DNA from: Clostridium_F caseinilyticum
Lineage (GTDB): Bacteria > Bacillota > Clostridia > Clostridiales > Clostridiaceae
Assembly (NCBI RefSeq): GCF_046127645.1
Contig: NZ_CP175919.1
Strand: one strand, 5' to 3'
DNA: 64,000 bases
The position numbers and the translations under genes were made by a program. The notes beneath the pieces are model-generated. The model saw only the letters and a list, made by a program, of their open reading frames with translations. It had not been told where the DNA came from and searched no databases. This document shows, piece by piece, positions 1 to 8,442 of the stretch (position 1 is its first letter; every line of letters starts with the position of its first letter).

Positions 1-306
1 TTGAAGCATGCAATCTGTAAACCCGCCTGTAGATGCACCTATATCTAAGCATACTTTTTCATTTAAATCTATTTTAAAATTTTTTATGGATTTTTCTAGT
101 TTTAGTCCTCCTCGACTTACATAGGGTAATTTTTCTCCTCTAAATTCTATATTAGAGCTTTCTTTTATTTTTTCTCCACACTTATCTACTCTATTACCAT
201 CTACAAATATTTCTCCCGCCATTATACTAGCTTTTGCTCTTTCTCTAGATTGAAAAATACCCTTTTCTACTAAAAGCAAATCTAATCTTTCTTTTTTTTC
301 TGCCAT
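1..306 (-). CDS. tlyA: TlyA-family rRNA 2'-O-methyltransferase / hemolysin-like protein (3' end outside window)
   Basis: The N-terminal 102 codons are present and the gene runs off the left edge. It opens with an S4-type RNA-binding segment (MAEKKERLDLLLVEKG, then SRERAKASIMAGEIFVDG) and enters the SAM-binding methyltransferase fold at LDIGASTGGFTDCMLQ, which is motif I of the TlyA/FtsJ-like family. The ATG is preceded by GAAGGAGTT at good spacing. TlyA proteins 2'-O-methylate 16S/23S rRNA; the old hemolysin name is historical. It lies 21 nt downstream of dxs on the same strand, as in the isoprenoid/DNA-repair cluster of many Firmicutes. Confidence 0.9.
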   Translation of the reverse strand, partial: MAEKKERLDLLLVEKGIFQSRERAKASIMAGEIFVDGNRVDKCGEKIKESSNIEFRGEKLPYVSRGGLKLEKSIKNFKIDLNEKVCLDIGASTGGFTDCMLQ

Positions 307-327
307 AATTAACTCCTTCATATAATA

Positions 328-2190
328 TTATATAATCTTTATTATATTTTTAACAATACCCTCTGGATCTAATCCTTCTATTTTATATAATATATCTGTA
401 CTACCATGGGGTACAAATTTATCTTTAAATCCTAGATTTAAAACAACATTATTAGCTTTTAATTTGCTTACATATTGAAGAACTAAAGAACCAAATCCAC
501 CTTTTACTACATTATCTTCTACAGTTACTATCTTATATCCTTTTTTCACAAAGTTTTTTATTAATTCTTTATCTATAGGTTTTACAAAATTTGCATTTAC
601 AATTGTAGATTTTATCCCATATGATTTTAATTTTTCTCGTGCTATTATAGCATGCTGAACCATTTTCCCAGTGGCTATTATGGCTATATCTCCTTCTTCG
701 CAAATTACTTCCCACTTACCTTTTTTCATATTTTTTATAGGCGTCATTTCTAAGGATTTTATATCTCCACCTCTAGGATATCTTATGGCTACTGGTGCAT
801 TTTGATTTAATGCCCATCTTAGTATTATCCCCATTTCTTCTAAACATTTAGGTGCTATTATTGTCATATTAGGTAAAGAAGATAAATATGACAAGTCAAA
901 AATCCCTTGGTGTGTTTCTCCATCACTTCCTACTATACCTGCTCTATCTATCCCTAATACCACAGGCAAGTTTTGTATACATATGTCATGTAATATTTGA
1001 TCATATGCTCTTTGAAGAAATGTTGAATAAACAGCAAAAACAGGTTTTAAGCCTTCTGTTGCTATACCTGCTGCTAAGGTTACCGCATGCTGTTCTGCTA
1101 TGCCAACATCAAAAAATCTTTCTGGGAAAGTTTCTCCGAATTTTCTAAGTCCAGTACCATCTTTCATAGCTGCAGTTATAGCTACAACTTTTTTATCTTC
1201 TTTTGCTATTTTAGTTAGCTCTTCTCCAAAAACTTTTGAATAAGTTAAACAGGTCTTTGAATTAACTTCACCACTATCACAATCAAAAGGACCTATACCA
1301 TGAAATTTATCAGGTTTTTTTTCTGCATAAGCATAGCCTTTTCCTTTTTTAGTTATAGTATGTATTAGAACTGGTCCATTTAGATTTTTAGCCATTTTCA
1401 TAACTTTACTTAACTCTTTTATATCATGACCATCTATTGGCCCTAAATATTTTATTCCTAAGTTTTCAAAAAGCATGCCTGGTACAATCATTTGTTTTAT
1501 ACCATTTTTTACCTTTTCTAAAGAACGAGCCATTCCTTTTCCAACATTAGGTATCTTGTTTAAAGTATTATTAACTTCTTTTTTAAATTTATTATAGGTC
1601 GGATCTAACCTTACTTTACTTAAATAGCTAGACATTCCTCCTACATTTTCAGCTATGGACATTTGATTGTCATTTAATATAATAATTAAATCTGTTTTAT
1701 TAAATCCTAAATCATTTAATGCTTCAAAAGCCATTCCGCCAGTAAGAGCTCCATCACCTATTACAGCTATAACTTTATTATTTTCTCCTTTTATATCTCT
1801 TGCTCTTGCTATACCAAGGGCAGCAGATATAGATGTACTACTATGACCTGTTTCAAATACATCATACGTACTTTCGCATTTTTTAGGAAATCCACTTAAT
1901 CCTCCATATTGCCTTAAAGTATTAAATTTATCTTTTCTTCCTGTTAAAATTTTATATACATAGGCTTGATGTCCTACATCCCAAATAACTTTATCTCTAT
2001 TTAAATCGAATACATTGAAAATACTTAAAGTAAGTTCGACTACTCCTAAATTGGAGGCCAAGTGACCTCCTGTTTTGGATACGTTATCTATTAAAAATTC
2101 TCTTATCTCATAAGAAAATTGATTTAACTCTTTTATTGACATTGATTTTATAGTATCAAAATCTTGATATTTATCTAATATGTTTTTCAT
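328..2190 (-). CDS. dxs: 1-deoxy-D-xylulose-5-phosphate synthase
   Basis: A 620-residue protein of standard length for DXS, which condenses pyruvate and glyceraldehyde-3-phosphate in the first step of the MEP isoprenoid pathway using thiamine diphosphate. The ThDP-binding motif GDGALTGGMAFEALND starts near residue 145. Family blocks KTGGHLASNLGVVELT, DVGHQAYVYKILTGR and DRAGIVGSDGETHQG (transketolase pyrimidine domain) are intact. AAAAGAGG lies upstream of the ATG. It is downstream of oapA by 6 nt, so the two are probably co-transcribed. With ispA close by, the operon covers the first MEP step and prenyl chain elongation. Confidence 0.97.
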   Translation of the reverse strand: MKNILDKYQDFDTIKSMSIKELNQFSYEIREFLIDNVSKTGGHLASNLGVVELTLSIFNVFDLNRDKVIWDVGHQAYVYKILTGRKDKFNTLRQYGGLSGFPKKCESTYDVFETGHSSTSISAALGIARARDIKGENNKVIAVIGDGALTGGMAFEALNDLGFNKTDLIIILNDNQMSIAENVGGMSSYLSKVRLDPTYNKFKKEVNNTLNKIPNVGKGMARSLEKVKNGIKQMIVPGMLFENLGIKYLGPIDGHDIKELSKVMKMAKNLNGPVLIHTITKKGKGYAYAEKKPDKFHGIGPFDCDSGEVNSKTCLTYSKVFGEELTKIAKEDKKVVAITAAMKDGTGLRKFGETFPERFFDVGIAEQHAVTLAAGIATEGLKPVFAVYSTFLQRAYDQILHDICIQNLPVVLGIDRAGIVGSDGETHQGIFDLSYLSSLPNMTIIAPKCLEEMGIILRWALNQNAPVAIRYPRGGDIKSLEMTPIKNMKKGKWEVICEEGDIAIIATGKMVQHAIIAREKLKSYGIKSTIVNANFVKPIDKELIKNFVKKGYKIVTVEDNVVKGGFGSLVLQYVSKLKANNVVLNLGFKDKFVPHGSTDILYKIEGLDPEGIVKNIIKII

Positions 2191-2196
2191 TTTTAT

Positions 2197-2754
2197 CTAT
2201 CCTCTTTTAAAAAAATATATTAATTTTGTAACTTTATCTAATATATCATTGCTATTTTGTATAGCAAATCCTTTTCCTAAAGCTTTTCCTCCTATAGTCA
2301 AAGCTCCTATAGTAACACCTATACTTGTGGTTACTACTGTAGAATTCAAGTCTGGATTTGAAGATAAAATTTTACTTGCTATTATTATACCTATAGATCC
2401 ACTTACAATACCACAGACATCTCCTATAACATCATTGCAAAAACTTGATACTTTTTCTGCATTTCTAATAAAAGTTACTGCAAGTTTTGCTCCTGGCACT
2501 TTATTAGCAGCTTTTGCATGAAAAGGTGTTTCATTGGATGCAGTTACTGCAACTCCTATTATATCAAATATTATACCAATTAATATAATAAAAATTAATA
2601 TAATAAAAGCTACTAATAAGTTTACCTTGTCTAGTAGCACATCCGAAACAAGAGATATACTCCCTGAAAAAATAACAGACCACGCAACAATGGTTAATAC
2701 CCACTTTACATTGACCCTGGAGTCACTCTTCTTATTTTCTTTTTTATTTCCCAA
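2197..2754 (-). CDS. oapA: OLE-associated membrane protein OapA
   Basis: A 185-residue integral membrane protein. It has a basic N-terminus, two hydrophobic segments (about residues 18-38 and 47-72), a conserved-looking polar stretch (TASNETPFHAKAANKVPGAK, about 72-91), and glycine-rich hydrophobic segments at about 110-130 and 140-160. The start is TTG, 8 nt after GGAGGA. OapA is the membrane partner of OLE RNA, distantly related to DUF21/CorB-type magnesium transport proteins, and its gene normally sits between ole and dxs, exactly as here. The name rests on synteny with the RNA at 2821-3404 plus the protein's size and topology. Similar proteins are sometimes annotated as CorB-like or hypothetical. 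Confidence 0.8.
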   Translation of the reverse strand: MGNKKENKKSDSRVNVKWVLTIVAWSVIFSGSISLVSDVLLDKVNLLVAFIILIFIILIGIIFDIIGVAVTASNETPFHAKAANKVPGAKLAVTFIRNAEKVSSFCNDVIGDVCGIVSGSIGIIIASKILSSNPDLNSTVVTTSIGVTIGALTIGGKALGKGFAIQNSNDILDKVTKLIYFFKRG

Positions 2755-2820
2755 TTACGATTCCTCCACATTAAATTTAAAAATTATTTTATAAATTATA
2801 TATTTTAGTATGTAAATTTA

Positions 2821-3404
2821 AAAGGTGGTGGTATATTGAGTAAATCTTGCGGCTTAGGTCCAGTAGGATTTCCCGTAAAACAATCAAAATGTCGCCATTT
2901 TGACGGTTTCCCTTTAATGTTTTACCTACCCTGTCACCAGAAATAGGACTGGATTGCCACTTAGTCCGCACTGTAATCCCCAATACACCTCATATAGAAC
3001 AGTCTAGGAGGTTTCCTCAGCAGTTGGGTATATCTCTAGCCTCTTTTGCAATGAAGGTTTCAGTAAGCAATAGTCTAAAAGTTTGGCCTAACTTTTAGAT
3101 TTAAACTTAACCTCTCCCCCCATCACTCAAGGCAGGCTACACTGCACATAGCTTTCGCCACATTGCAGGTTTAATCCATTGTCGTCCATAGGGAATCTCT
3201 CCCTACACACAATCAATGGCCTCCACGAAGGTAGGGTCAGTTGCCACATGCCTTTGTGATTGCCCCAGCCTTCTTTCTCCCAGCACCAGCCCACAACTGG
3301 GCGTCGTAAGCCAGCACCAGAAGCTTCATCGATGTGCCCTTTAGCGGATTTTTAGCCCCGCCTTCAAGATATACTTACCTGACTAGAATACTGCACCACC
3401 TTTA
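2821..3404 (-). ncRNA. ole: OLE (Ornate Large Extremophilic) RNA
   Basis: A stretch of about 585 nt between ispA and oapA that is clearly richer in G and C than its surroundings and carries no plausible gene. Read on the minus strand it starts AAAGGTGGTGCAG (3404 leftward) and ends ACCACCACCTTT (at 2821). AAAGGTGGTG and CACCACCTTT are perfect 10-nt complements, so the two ends form a closing stem. Length matches the roughly 610-nt OLE family, and the order xseA-xseB-ispA-RNA-oapA-dxs is the hallmark OLE neighbourhood. OLE forms a membrane ribonucleoprotein with OapA and other proteins, linked to alcohol, cold and magnesium stress responses. I identified it by context, size, composition and end pairing, not by a covariance-model search. 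Ends are approximate to a few nt. Confidence 0.85.
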
Positions 3405-3550
3405 TTTATATATACTTTCAAAATAAAAGTTTATATTCTTAATATAAAAATATTCATTTGATGTATAAAACATTTTTTATTATATCACAGAAAAATATTT
3501 ATTGCATAGAATTATTTTTTTATTTAAATTAATTTAAAGCTTTATTAATA

Positions 3551-4423
3551 TTAATACTTTCTATTTAATAAAAACATAGTTATTTCTTTTAAATTATCTG
3601 TGTTTTTCTCCAGTTTATTTAGCAAGTTAAAACATTTATTTGTTATGTCTGTACAAAGTTCATTACATTTCTCTATACCATAAACTTTAACAAAAGTAGT
3701 TTTATGATTATCTTCATCACTTTTTACCTTTTTTCCTAATGTTGTAGTATCTCCTTCTACATCTAATATATCGTCTTTTATCTGAAATGCCAATCCTAAG
3801 TTGTCTCCATATTCACCTAAAAGTTCTATATCTGTAGATTTAACAGATGCCAAAATAGCTCCAGCTAATATAGATGCTTTTATTAAAGCACCAGTCTTTT
3901 TTTTGTGCATATAATATAATTCATCTACAGGTATGGATCTATCTTCACTTAATATATCTACTACCTGCCCCCCAATCATTCCTTCTACTCCGGCAGCTTT
4001 AGCTATGGTATAGCATGCTTTTAATGCATTTTCTCCATTTTTCAATGAATATTCAAACATTATATTCATTGCTTCATTTAAAAGTGCATCTCCTGCAAGT
4101 ATAGCTATAGCTTCTCCAAAAACTTTATGATTTGTAGGTTTTCCTCTTCTTAAGTCATCATTATCCATAGCTGGCAAATCATCGTGTATTAAAGAATAGG
4201 TATGTATCATTTCTATGGCAGCAGCTATAGGCATAACTTTTTTATAGTCTTCTTTATATAAACTATAAGTATTTAAAAATAATATAGGTCTTATTTTTTT
4301 TCCACCAGCTTCTAGACTATAAGACATAGCTTCATATATTTTTTTTTCATAAATTCCTTTATCGCATAAATATTCTTTTAACCATAATTCTATTTCGCTT
4401 CCTATTTGTTTTATTTTATCCAT
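3551..4423 (-). CDS. ispA: Polyprenyl (farnesyl/geranyl) diphosphate synthase
   Basis: 290 residues from the ATG at 4423, which lies 12 nt after AAGGA; an in-frame TTG at 4435 abuts that SD and is less likely. It is a trans-isoprenyl diphosphate synthase: the first Asp-rich motif is in HDDLPAMDNDDLRRGKP and the second in FQIKDDILDVEGD, with GGKKIRP near the N-terminus. It joins IPP to allylic diphosphates to make C15 (possibly C20) precursors for quinones and undecaprenyl carriers. It is downstream of xseB and followed by the OLE RNA, so the RNA is probably processed from or co-transcribed with this operon. Confidence 0.94.
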   Translation of the reverse strand: MDKIKQIGSEIELWLKEYLCDKGIYEKKIYEAMSYSLEAGGKKIRPILFLNTYSLYKEDYKKVMPIAAAIEMIHTYSLIHDDLPAMDNDDLRRGKPTNHKVFGEAIAILAGDALLNEAMNIMFEYSLKNGENALKACYTIAKAAGVEGMIGGQVVDILSEDRSIPVDELYYMHKKKTGALIKASILAGAILASVKSTDIELLGEYGDNLGLAFQIKDDILDVEGDTTTLGKKVKSDEDNHKTTFVKVYGIEKCNELCTDITNKCFNLLNKLEKNTDNLKEITMFLLNRKY

Positions 4424-4558
4424 AAAGTTCACCAATCCTTAATATTAATTTTAGTTATAAAGTAAAACTTAATTTACATTGAATTATAATTCTATATGGA
4501 TTTTGCCTCAATTAATTAAAGGACTTTAAAATTATAAAGTTTTAACTATAATAATTAT

Positions 4559-4774
4559 TTATAGTGTTTCAAACTCTTTTTCTTTGTCATCTTCTAAAAT
4601 CTTTATTTTCCCCTCTGCATCCTTTAATACTTTATATAACTTATTACATAATTTTATTCCTTCTTCATAACTTTTCATTGAATCTTCTAAAGTTATTTCG
4701 CCGTTATCCATATCGTCTACTATAGTTTCTAATTTTTCAAGCATATTTTCAAAGGATTCTTTTTTTCTTCCCAT
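4559..4774 (-). CDS. xseB: Exodeoxyribonuclease VII small subunit
   Basis: A 71-residue acidic helical protein of typical XseB size, with the family block FENMLEKLETIVDDMDNGEI and the following ITLEDSMKSYEEGIKLC. It binds the XseA large subunit to form the exonuclease that degrades single-stranded DNA to oligonucleotides. The ATG follows AGGAGGAAAAT at good spacing. It lies 40 nt downstream of xseA on the same strand. Confidence 0.94.
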   Translation of the reverse strand: MGRKKESFENMLEKLETIVDDMDNGEITLEDSMKSYEEGIKLCNKLYKVLKDAEGKIKILEDDKEKEFETL

Positions 4775-4814
4775 ATTTTCCTCCTAATTCAGTTTATTAT
4801 TTGCACTCTATAAA

Positions 4815-6014
4815 TTATTCTATATATTTAATATTCAGCTTTGCCTTACCATCTTTAAATATTATATTTATTTTATTTAATTCCTTTAAAGTTTCCTTTT
4901 CTGTTATTAAATTATTGGATTCATCCTCTACTAAAGTATAACCTTTTTTTAATACATTTAGTGGATTGTGTGCTTCTAATAAAGATGCCAATTTAGATAA
5001 ATTATCTTTTTCTTTATTTAATTTACCTTTTATTTTTGTGTTTAATAATTCTTTTAAATTATCTATATTTTTATATTCATTTACTATTATATTATAGGGA
5101 CTATTAGATTCTATTCTTTGTTTATATAAATTTAAATAGTTTCTTTTTTCTTTTATTATATTTTCCATAGAATTTTTTATAGTATACTTATAATTTAAAA
5201 TTTCTTTTATTAAAACTTCTCTATCAAAAACAGCTATTTCTGCAGCTGCTGAAGGCGTAGGAGCTCTTCTATCGCTTACAAAATCTACAATAGTAAAATC
5301 TGTTTCATGACCTACTCCAGTTATTATAGGCTTTTTAGAATTATATATTGTATAAGCTAAATCTTCATTATTAAAAGCCCATAATTCTTCTATAGATCCA
5401 CCACCACGGGCTAATATTATTATATCTACATCTTCAACCTTATTTAAGGTTTTTATACCATCTACAAGAGTTTTACTAGCATCCGTTCCTTGTACTAATG
5501 CAGGATATATTAATAATTCTATTCCTTTATTTCTTCTTTTGGTTACATTTATAATATCTCTTAAAGCTGCTCCTGTAGGTGAGGTTATTACTCCTATCTT
5601 TTTACAAAACCTAGGTATTTCTTTTTTATTTGACTCATCAAAGAGACCTTCATTCTTAAGCTTTTCTTTTAATTTTTCAAAAGCTATATAAAGATCTCCT
5701 ATACCTTCTCTTTTCATTTCTTTAACATATAATTGATAAGAACCTTCTTTTTCATACACAGATACATTTCCATGAGCTATTATATCCATGCCATTTTCTA
5801 GATCAAAGTTTAATTTATAGGCATAACTTTTAAACATTACACAATTTATTTTGCTTCCTTCATCTTTTAATGAAAAATAAATATGCCCACTACTATGAAT
5901 TTTAAGATTTGATATTTCTCCTTTTACAGAAGTATTGTTTAATATAAAGTCAGCATCTAAGGTATTTTTTACATATCTATTTAACTGAGAAACTGTAAGA
6001 GTTTTAACATGCAT
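4815..6014 (-). CDS. xseA: Exodeoxyribonuclease VII large subunit
   Basis: 399 residues from the ATG at 6014 (MHVKTLTVSQLNRY), spaced 6 nt from AAGGAAG; an ATG at 6020 abuts that SD and is unlikely. The N-terminal OB fold (about residues 5-100, with VKGEISNLKIHSSGHIYFSL) is followed by the catalytic block GVITSPTGAALRDI, DIIILARGGGSIEELWAFN and GVGHETDFTIVDFVSDRRAPTPSAAAE, then a long coiled-coil region typical of XseA. It acts in repair and processing of single-stranded DNA with XseB, which is next in the operon. Confidence 0.96.
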   Translation of the reverse strand: MHVKTLTVSQLNRYVKNTLDADFILNNTSVKGEISNLKIHSSGHIYFSLKDEGSKINCVMFKSYAYKLNFDLENGMDIIAHGNVSVYEKEGSYQLYVKEMKREGIGDLYIAFEKLKEKLKNEGLFDESNKKEIPRFCKKIGVITSPTGAALRDIINVTKRRNKGIELLIYPALVQGTDASKTLVDGIKTLNKVEDVDIIILARGGGSIEELWAFNNEDLAYTIYNSKKPIITGVGHETDFTIVDFVSDRRAPTPSAAAEIAVFDREVLIKEILNYKYTIKNSMENIIKEKRNYLNLYKQRIESNSPYNIIVNEYKNIDNLKELLNTKIKGKLNKEKDNLSKLASLLEAHNPLNVLKKGYTLVEDESNNLITEKETLKELNKINIIFKDGKAKLNIKYIE

Positions 6015-6040
6015 AAACATCTTCCTTTTTATTAATATTA

Positions 6041-6075
6041 AAAGTGAAAAGCTAAGCTCTTCACTTTTTTTATTA
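6041..6075 (-). terminator. Hairpin between nusB and xseA
   Basis: On the minus strand AAAAGTGAAGAGC and GCTTTTCACTTTT form a stem (one G-U pair) with a TTA loop, followed by a short T-rich run. It lies between the nusB stop and the xseA SD, so it may be an attenuator inside the operon. The plus strand has a T7 run on the other side, so it could also work in reverse. Confidence 0.5.
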
Positions 6076-6085
6076 TATATTAACT

Positions 6086-6517
6086 TTAAATCATTTTTCC
6101 TAAAACACCATTTATGAAAGTTGCAGATTTTTCTCCAGAATATTTTTTAGCTAATTCTATAGCTTCATTTACGGATACTTTGTTTGGTATATCCTCTTCA
6201 AATTTAAATTCATATGTACATAATCTAAGTATAGATAAATCTACTTTAGATAGTCTTTCTATCTTCCAATTTTTTAAATTTCCTTTTATTTTTTCATCTA
6301 TTTCTTCTCTATTTTCTTCTATACCCTTTATTATTCTTTTAACATAATCTATATCCACATCTTTTAAGTCTACAGATTCATAATCTTTTTCTTTTGCACC
6401 TTCATTAGAGTCTCTAACGTCCTTTAAATTTTCTAGAGCCTCTTCTAAATTCTCTTCATTTAGTGTAGTTTGAAATAACAACCTCATAGCTACTTCTCTT
6501 GATTTTCTTCTATTCAT
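6086..6517 (-). CDS. nusB: Transcription antitermination factor NusB
   Basis: A 143-residue all-helical protein of normal NusB length. Family blocks are the N-terminal RRKSREVAMRLLFQT, WKIERLSKVDLSILRLCTYE in the middle, and VSVNEAIELAKKYSGEKSATFINGVLGK at the C-terminus. NusB binds boxA RNA with NusE (S10) for rRNA antitermination. The SD GGGAGGAAAAT precedes the ATG. It lies between an Asp23 gene and xseA, the usual Firmicute arrangement. Confidence 0.95.
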   Translation of the reverse strand: MNRRKSREVAMRLLFQTTLNEENLEEALENLKDVRDSNEGAKEKDYESVDLKDVDIDYVKRIIKGIEENREEIDEKIKGNLKNWKIERLSKVDLSILRLCTYEFKFEEDIPNKVSVNEAIELAKKYSGEKSATFINGVLGKMI

Positions 6518-6626
6518 ATTTTCCTCCCTAATTTTCTATGTTTAATTTTGTAATTTTTAACTTTAAATACTACTATTATTTACATTTCTTATATTATTAT
6601 GAATATTGATTCTTCACATAGAAACA

Positions 6627-6653
6627 CCCTCTGCCTGAGAGGGTGCAATTATT
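6627..6653 (-). terminator. Hairpin after the Asp23-family gene
   Basis: CACCCTCT and AGAGGGTG form a GC-rich 8-bp stem around a GCCTG loop directly after the stop of the gene at 6656. The T-run on the minus strand is weak (TTTCT), so this may be a partial terminator or an RNA-stabilising hairpin before nusB. Confidence 0.5.
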
Positions 6654-6655
6654 TA

Positions 6656-7051
6656 TTATTCTAAATCAATATCCTCTAACTCTTTATCCATTTTAGGTAT
6701 CAAAACATTTTGAACATGAATATTAACTGAGGATACAGTAAGACCTGTCATAGTTTCTACTGATCTTTTAACATCTTCTTGAACTTTTTGAGCTACTTCA
6801 GGAATTTTAACACCATATTCTACAACTACATATAAATCTATAGATGCACTTTCTTCTCCTACATTTACTTTTACACCCTTAGAAATATTTTTCTTTCCTT
6901 TAAGTATTTGAGTTATTCCTCCAACTACTCCTGAACTCATTCCTACAATACCTTTTACTTCTGTAGCTGCAAGTCCTGCTATAACACCTACTACTTCATC
7001 AGATATCTTAACTATGCCCATATCAATTTCATTTTTAATATTTTCTTCCAT
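6656..7051 (-). CDS. Asp23/Gls24 family envelope stress protein
   Basis: A 131-residue Asp23 (DUF322) protein, like YqhY of Bacillus. Family blocks are VKISDEVVGVIAGLAATEVKG, then VNVGEESASIDLYVVVEYGVKI and a C-terminal VNIHVQNVLIP. Members are small soluble proteins, often membrane-associated through a partner, and are linked to alkaline or envelope stress and, for YqhY, to control of fatty-acid synthesis. The position between spoIIIAH and nusB matches the yqhY slot, which supports that sub-family. The exact role is not established. Confidence 0.88.
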   Translation of the reverse strand: MEENIKNEIDMGIVKISDEVVGVIAGLAATEVKGIVGMSSGVVGGITQILKGKKNISKGVKVNVGEESASIDLYVVVEYGVKIPEVAQKVQEDVKRSVETMTGLTVSSVNIHVQNVLIPKMDKELEDIDLE

Positions 7052-7132
7052 TTTCCGTACCTCCTAGGTTTTGAGCTATTCAAAACGTAATCTTAGGTTT
7101 ATTATATCAAAAGGTGTATGTTTTTACAATTA

Positions 7133-7657
7133 TTATTGTTTAGTTTCAATTTCTACTTCTTGTATATTTGATATGCTCATAACTACATTTTTTATCTCTC
7201 TTGTTTCTTTATCTGTCAATTTATCCTTTCCTTTTACTATTATTCTAGCTTTATCATTTTCTATAGAACATATAACATCATCAAAACCTTTACTCTTCAA
7301 CACAGATTCTATTTTTGACTCATAATTTGAATCCATAGCTAATTTTGTATATTTAGAAGTAGCTTCTTCTTTATCTTCTTTTGGAACATTTTTATCGTCT
7401 ATTAAAGATTTTAATGTCTGTAGTGTTTGAGCTGCTTTTTGATCTCTAGTAAGTTTTGTTTCAGCAAAAAAGTCTGATTTGCTATTTTCTTTGCTTTCTG
7501 TTTTATTTGAATTTTTAGAAGTATTGTTAAAGGAAACAGTGCTTCCTTCATCAGCTCCATTTACATAAAGTGGGCTGTTTAATTTTGTTGCAAGCACTCC
7601 TGTACAAATTATGAGTGCTAATAATGTTACAATTATGACTCCTTGTTTTTTATTCAT
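7133..7657 (-). CDS. spoIIIAH: Stage III sporulation protein AH
   Basis: 174 residues. One N-terminal membrane segment (about residues 5-23, GVIIVTLLALIICTGVLA) is followed by an extracytoplasmic domain whose C-terminal part (ICSIENDKARIIVKGKD to SNIQEVEIETKQ) has the YscJ/FliF-like ring-building fold of SpoIIIAH. On the mother-cell side it forms the feeding-tube channel with forespore SpoIIQ across the intermembrane space. It is the last gene of the spoIIIA operon here. Confidence 0.93.
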   Translation of the reverse strand: MNKKQGVIIVTLLALIICTGVLATKLNSPLYVNGADEGSTVSFNNTSKNSNKTESKENSKSDFFAETKLTRDQKAAQTLQTLKSLIDDKNVPKEDKEEATSKYTKLAMDSNYESKIESVLKSKGFDDVICSIENDKARIIVKGKDKLTDKETREIKNVVMSISNIQEVEIETKQ

Positions 7658-7718
7658 AATTTCATTCCCCCCAAATTATAATTCTACAAAATTATATGCA
7701 TAAGATTTGATTAATATA

Positions 7719-8315
7719 CTATTTTTTCATAGGATATACATTTACTTTATTTTCTGCTAGTGAAAATAGATCTACTACTGCTTTTGATATCCTTAATTTA
7801 GTTATATTATTTTCTGCCCCTTCTGCTACTATACAAACTCCTGTAATTTTAGGTTTGTATTCTTTAACAATAAGAGGCTGCGTTTTATCTCCATTGTTGG
7901 TTATAACTACGGAACTTCCTTCATTCTCCTGGGTAGTATTTCTCGTACCTCCCTCCGTATCTTTTTCAACAGTTTTATTAGTTGAATTATTTATATTGAC
8001 AGCTGGCACTTTTTCTTCTCCACTTTCAAAAGTTATCATCACTTCTACTTTACCTACACCTTCTATTTTTTCTAAAGTATTTTTAAGCTTATTTTGGGTA
8101 TCTCTTTCATAGTCCTCATTCTCTGTTTGTATTTTTTCTTGTTGAGTTTGTTTATTTTTAGGGTCTTCACTTTTACTTATAACACTTTCCTTTTTAAAAG
8201 TACTACCTGCAATTAAAAATAATACTCCAACTAATATTACTATTAATATGTTTATATTCTTCTTATTATTCTTAGGATTAGTTTCTAACTTTTTAAGCCA
8301 ATTTTTTATATCCAT
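7719..8315 (-). CDS. spoIIIAG: Stage III sporulation protein AG
   Basis: 198 residues. A short cytoplasmic start (MDIKNWLKKLETNPKN) and one membrane segment (about 22-40, INILIVILVGVLFLIAG) precede an extracytoplasmic domain with the ring-building core LEKIEGVGKVEVMITFESGEE and PKITGVCIVAEGAENN. The low-complexity linker rich in Thr/Asn (about 112-140) is a typical SpoIIIAG insertion. It forms a large ring in the mother-cell membrane within the SpoIIIA-SpoIIQ channel. Confidence 0.93.
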   Translation of the reverse strand: MDIKNWLKKLETNPKNNKKNINILIVILVGVLFLIAGSTFKKESVISKSEDPKNKQTQQEKIQTENEDYERDTQNKLKNTLEKIEGVGKVEVMITFESGEEKVPAVNINNSTNKTVEKDTEGGTRNTTQENEGSSVVITNNGDKTQPLIVKEYKPKITGVCIVAEGAENNITKLRISKAVVDLFSLAENKVNVYPMKK

Positions 8316-8442
8316 AAAATTTCCTCCTAAATCATAATGAATTGATTTTTAGTAAACTATTATTTTAAGCTAGGTTTATTTTTAATACTTTTTAAAATAC
8401 ATATTTGTATTTTATCTTTAATTAAATACAATCAAATCACCA

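Noticed and set aside
888..1148. Plus-strand frame opposite dxs
   Set aside because: Shadow of the dxs coding sequence; hydrophobic composition arises from the complementary strand. The same applies to other frames opposite confirmed genes.
2789..2983. Open frame of 64 codons inside the OLE RNA segment, minus strand
   Set aside because: No SD, composition follows the structured RNA, and it ends in the AT-rich spacer. Better explained as part of the RNA.
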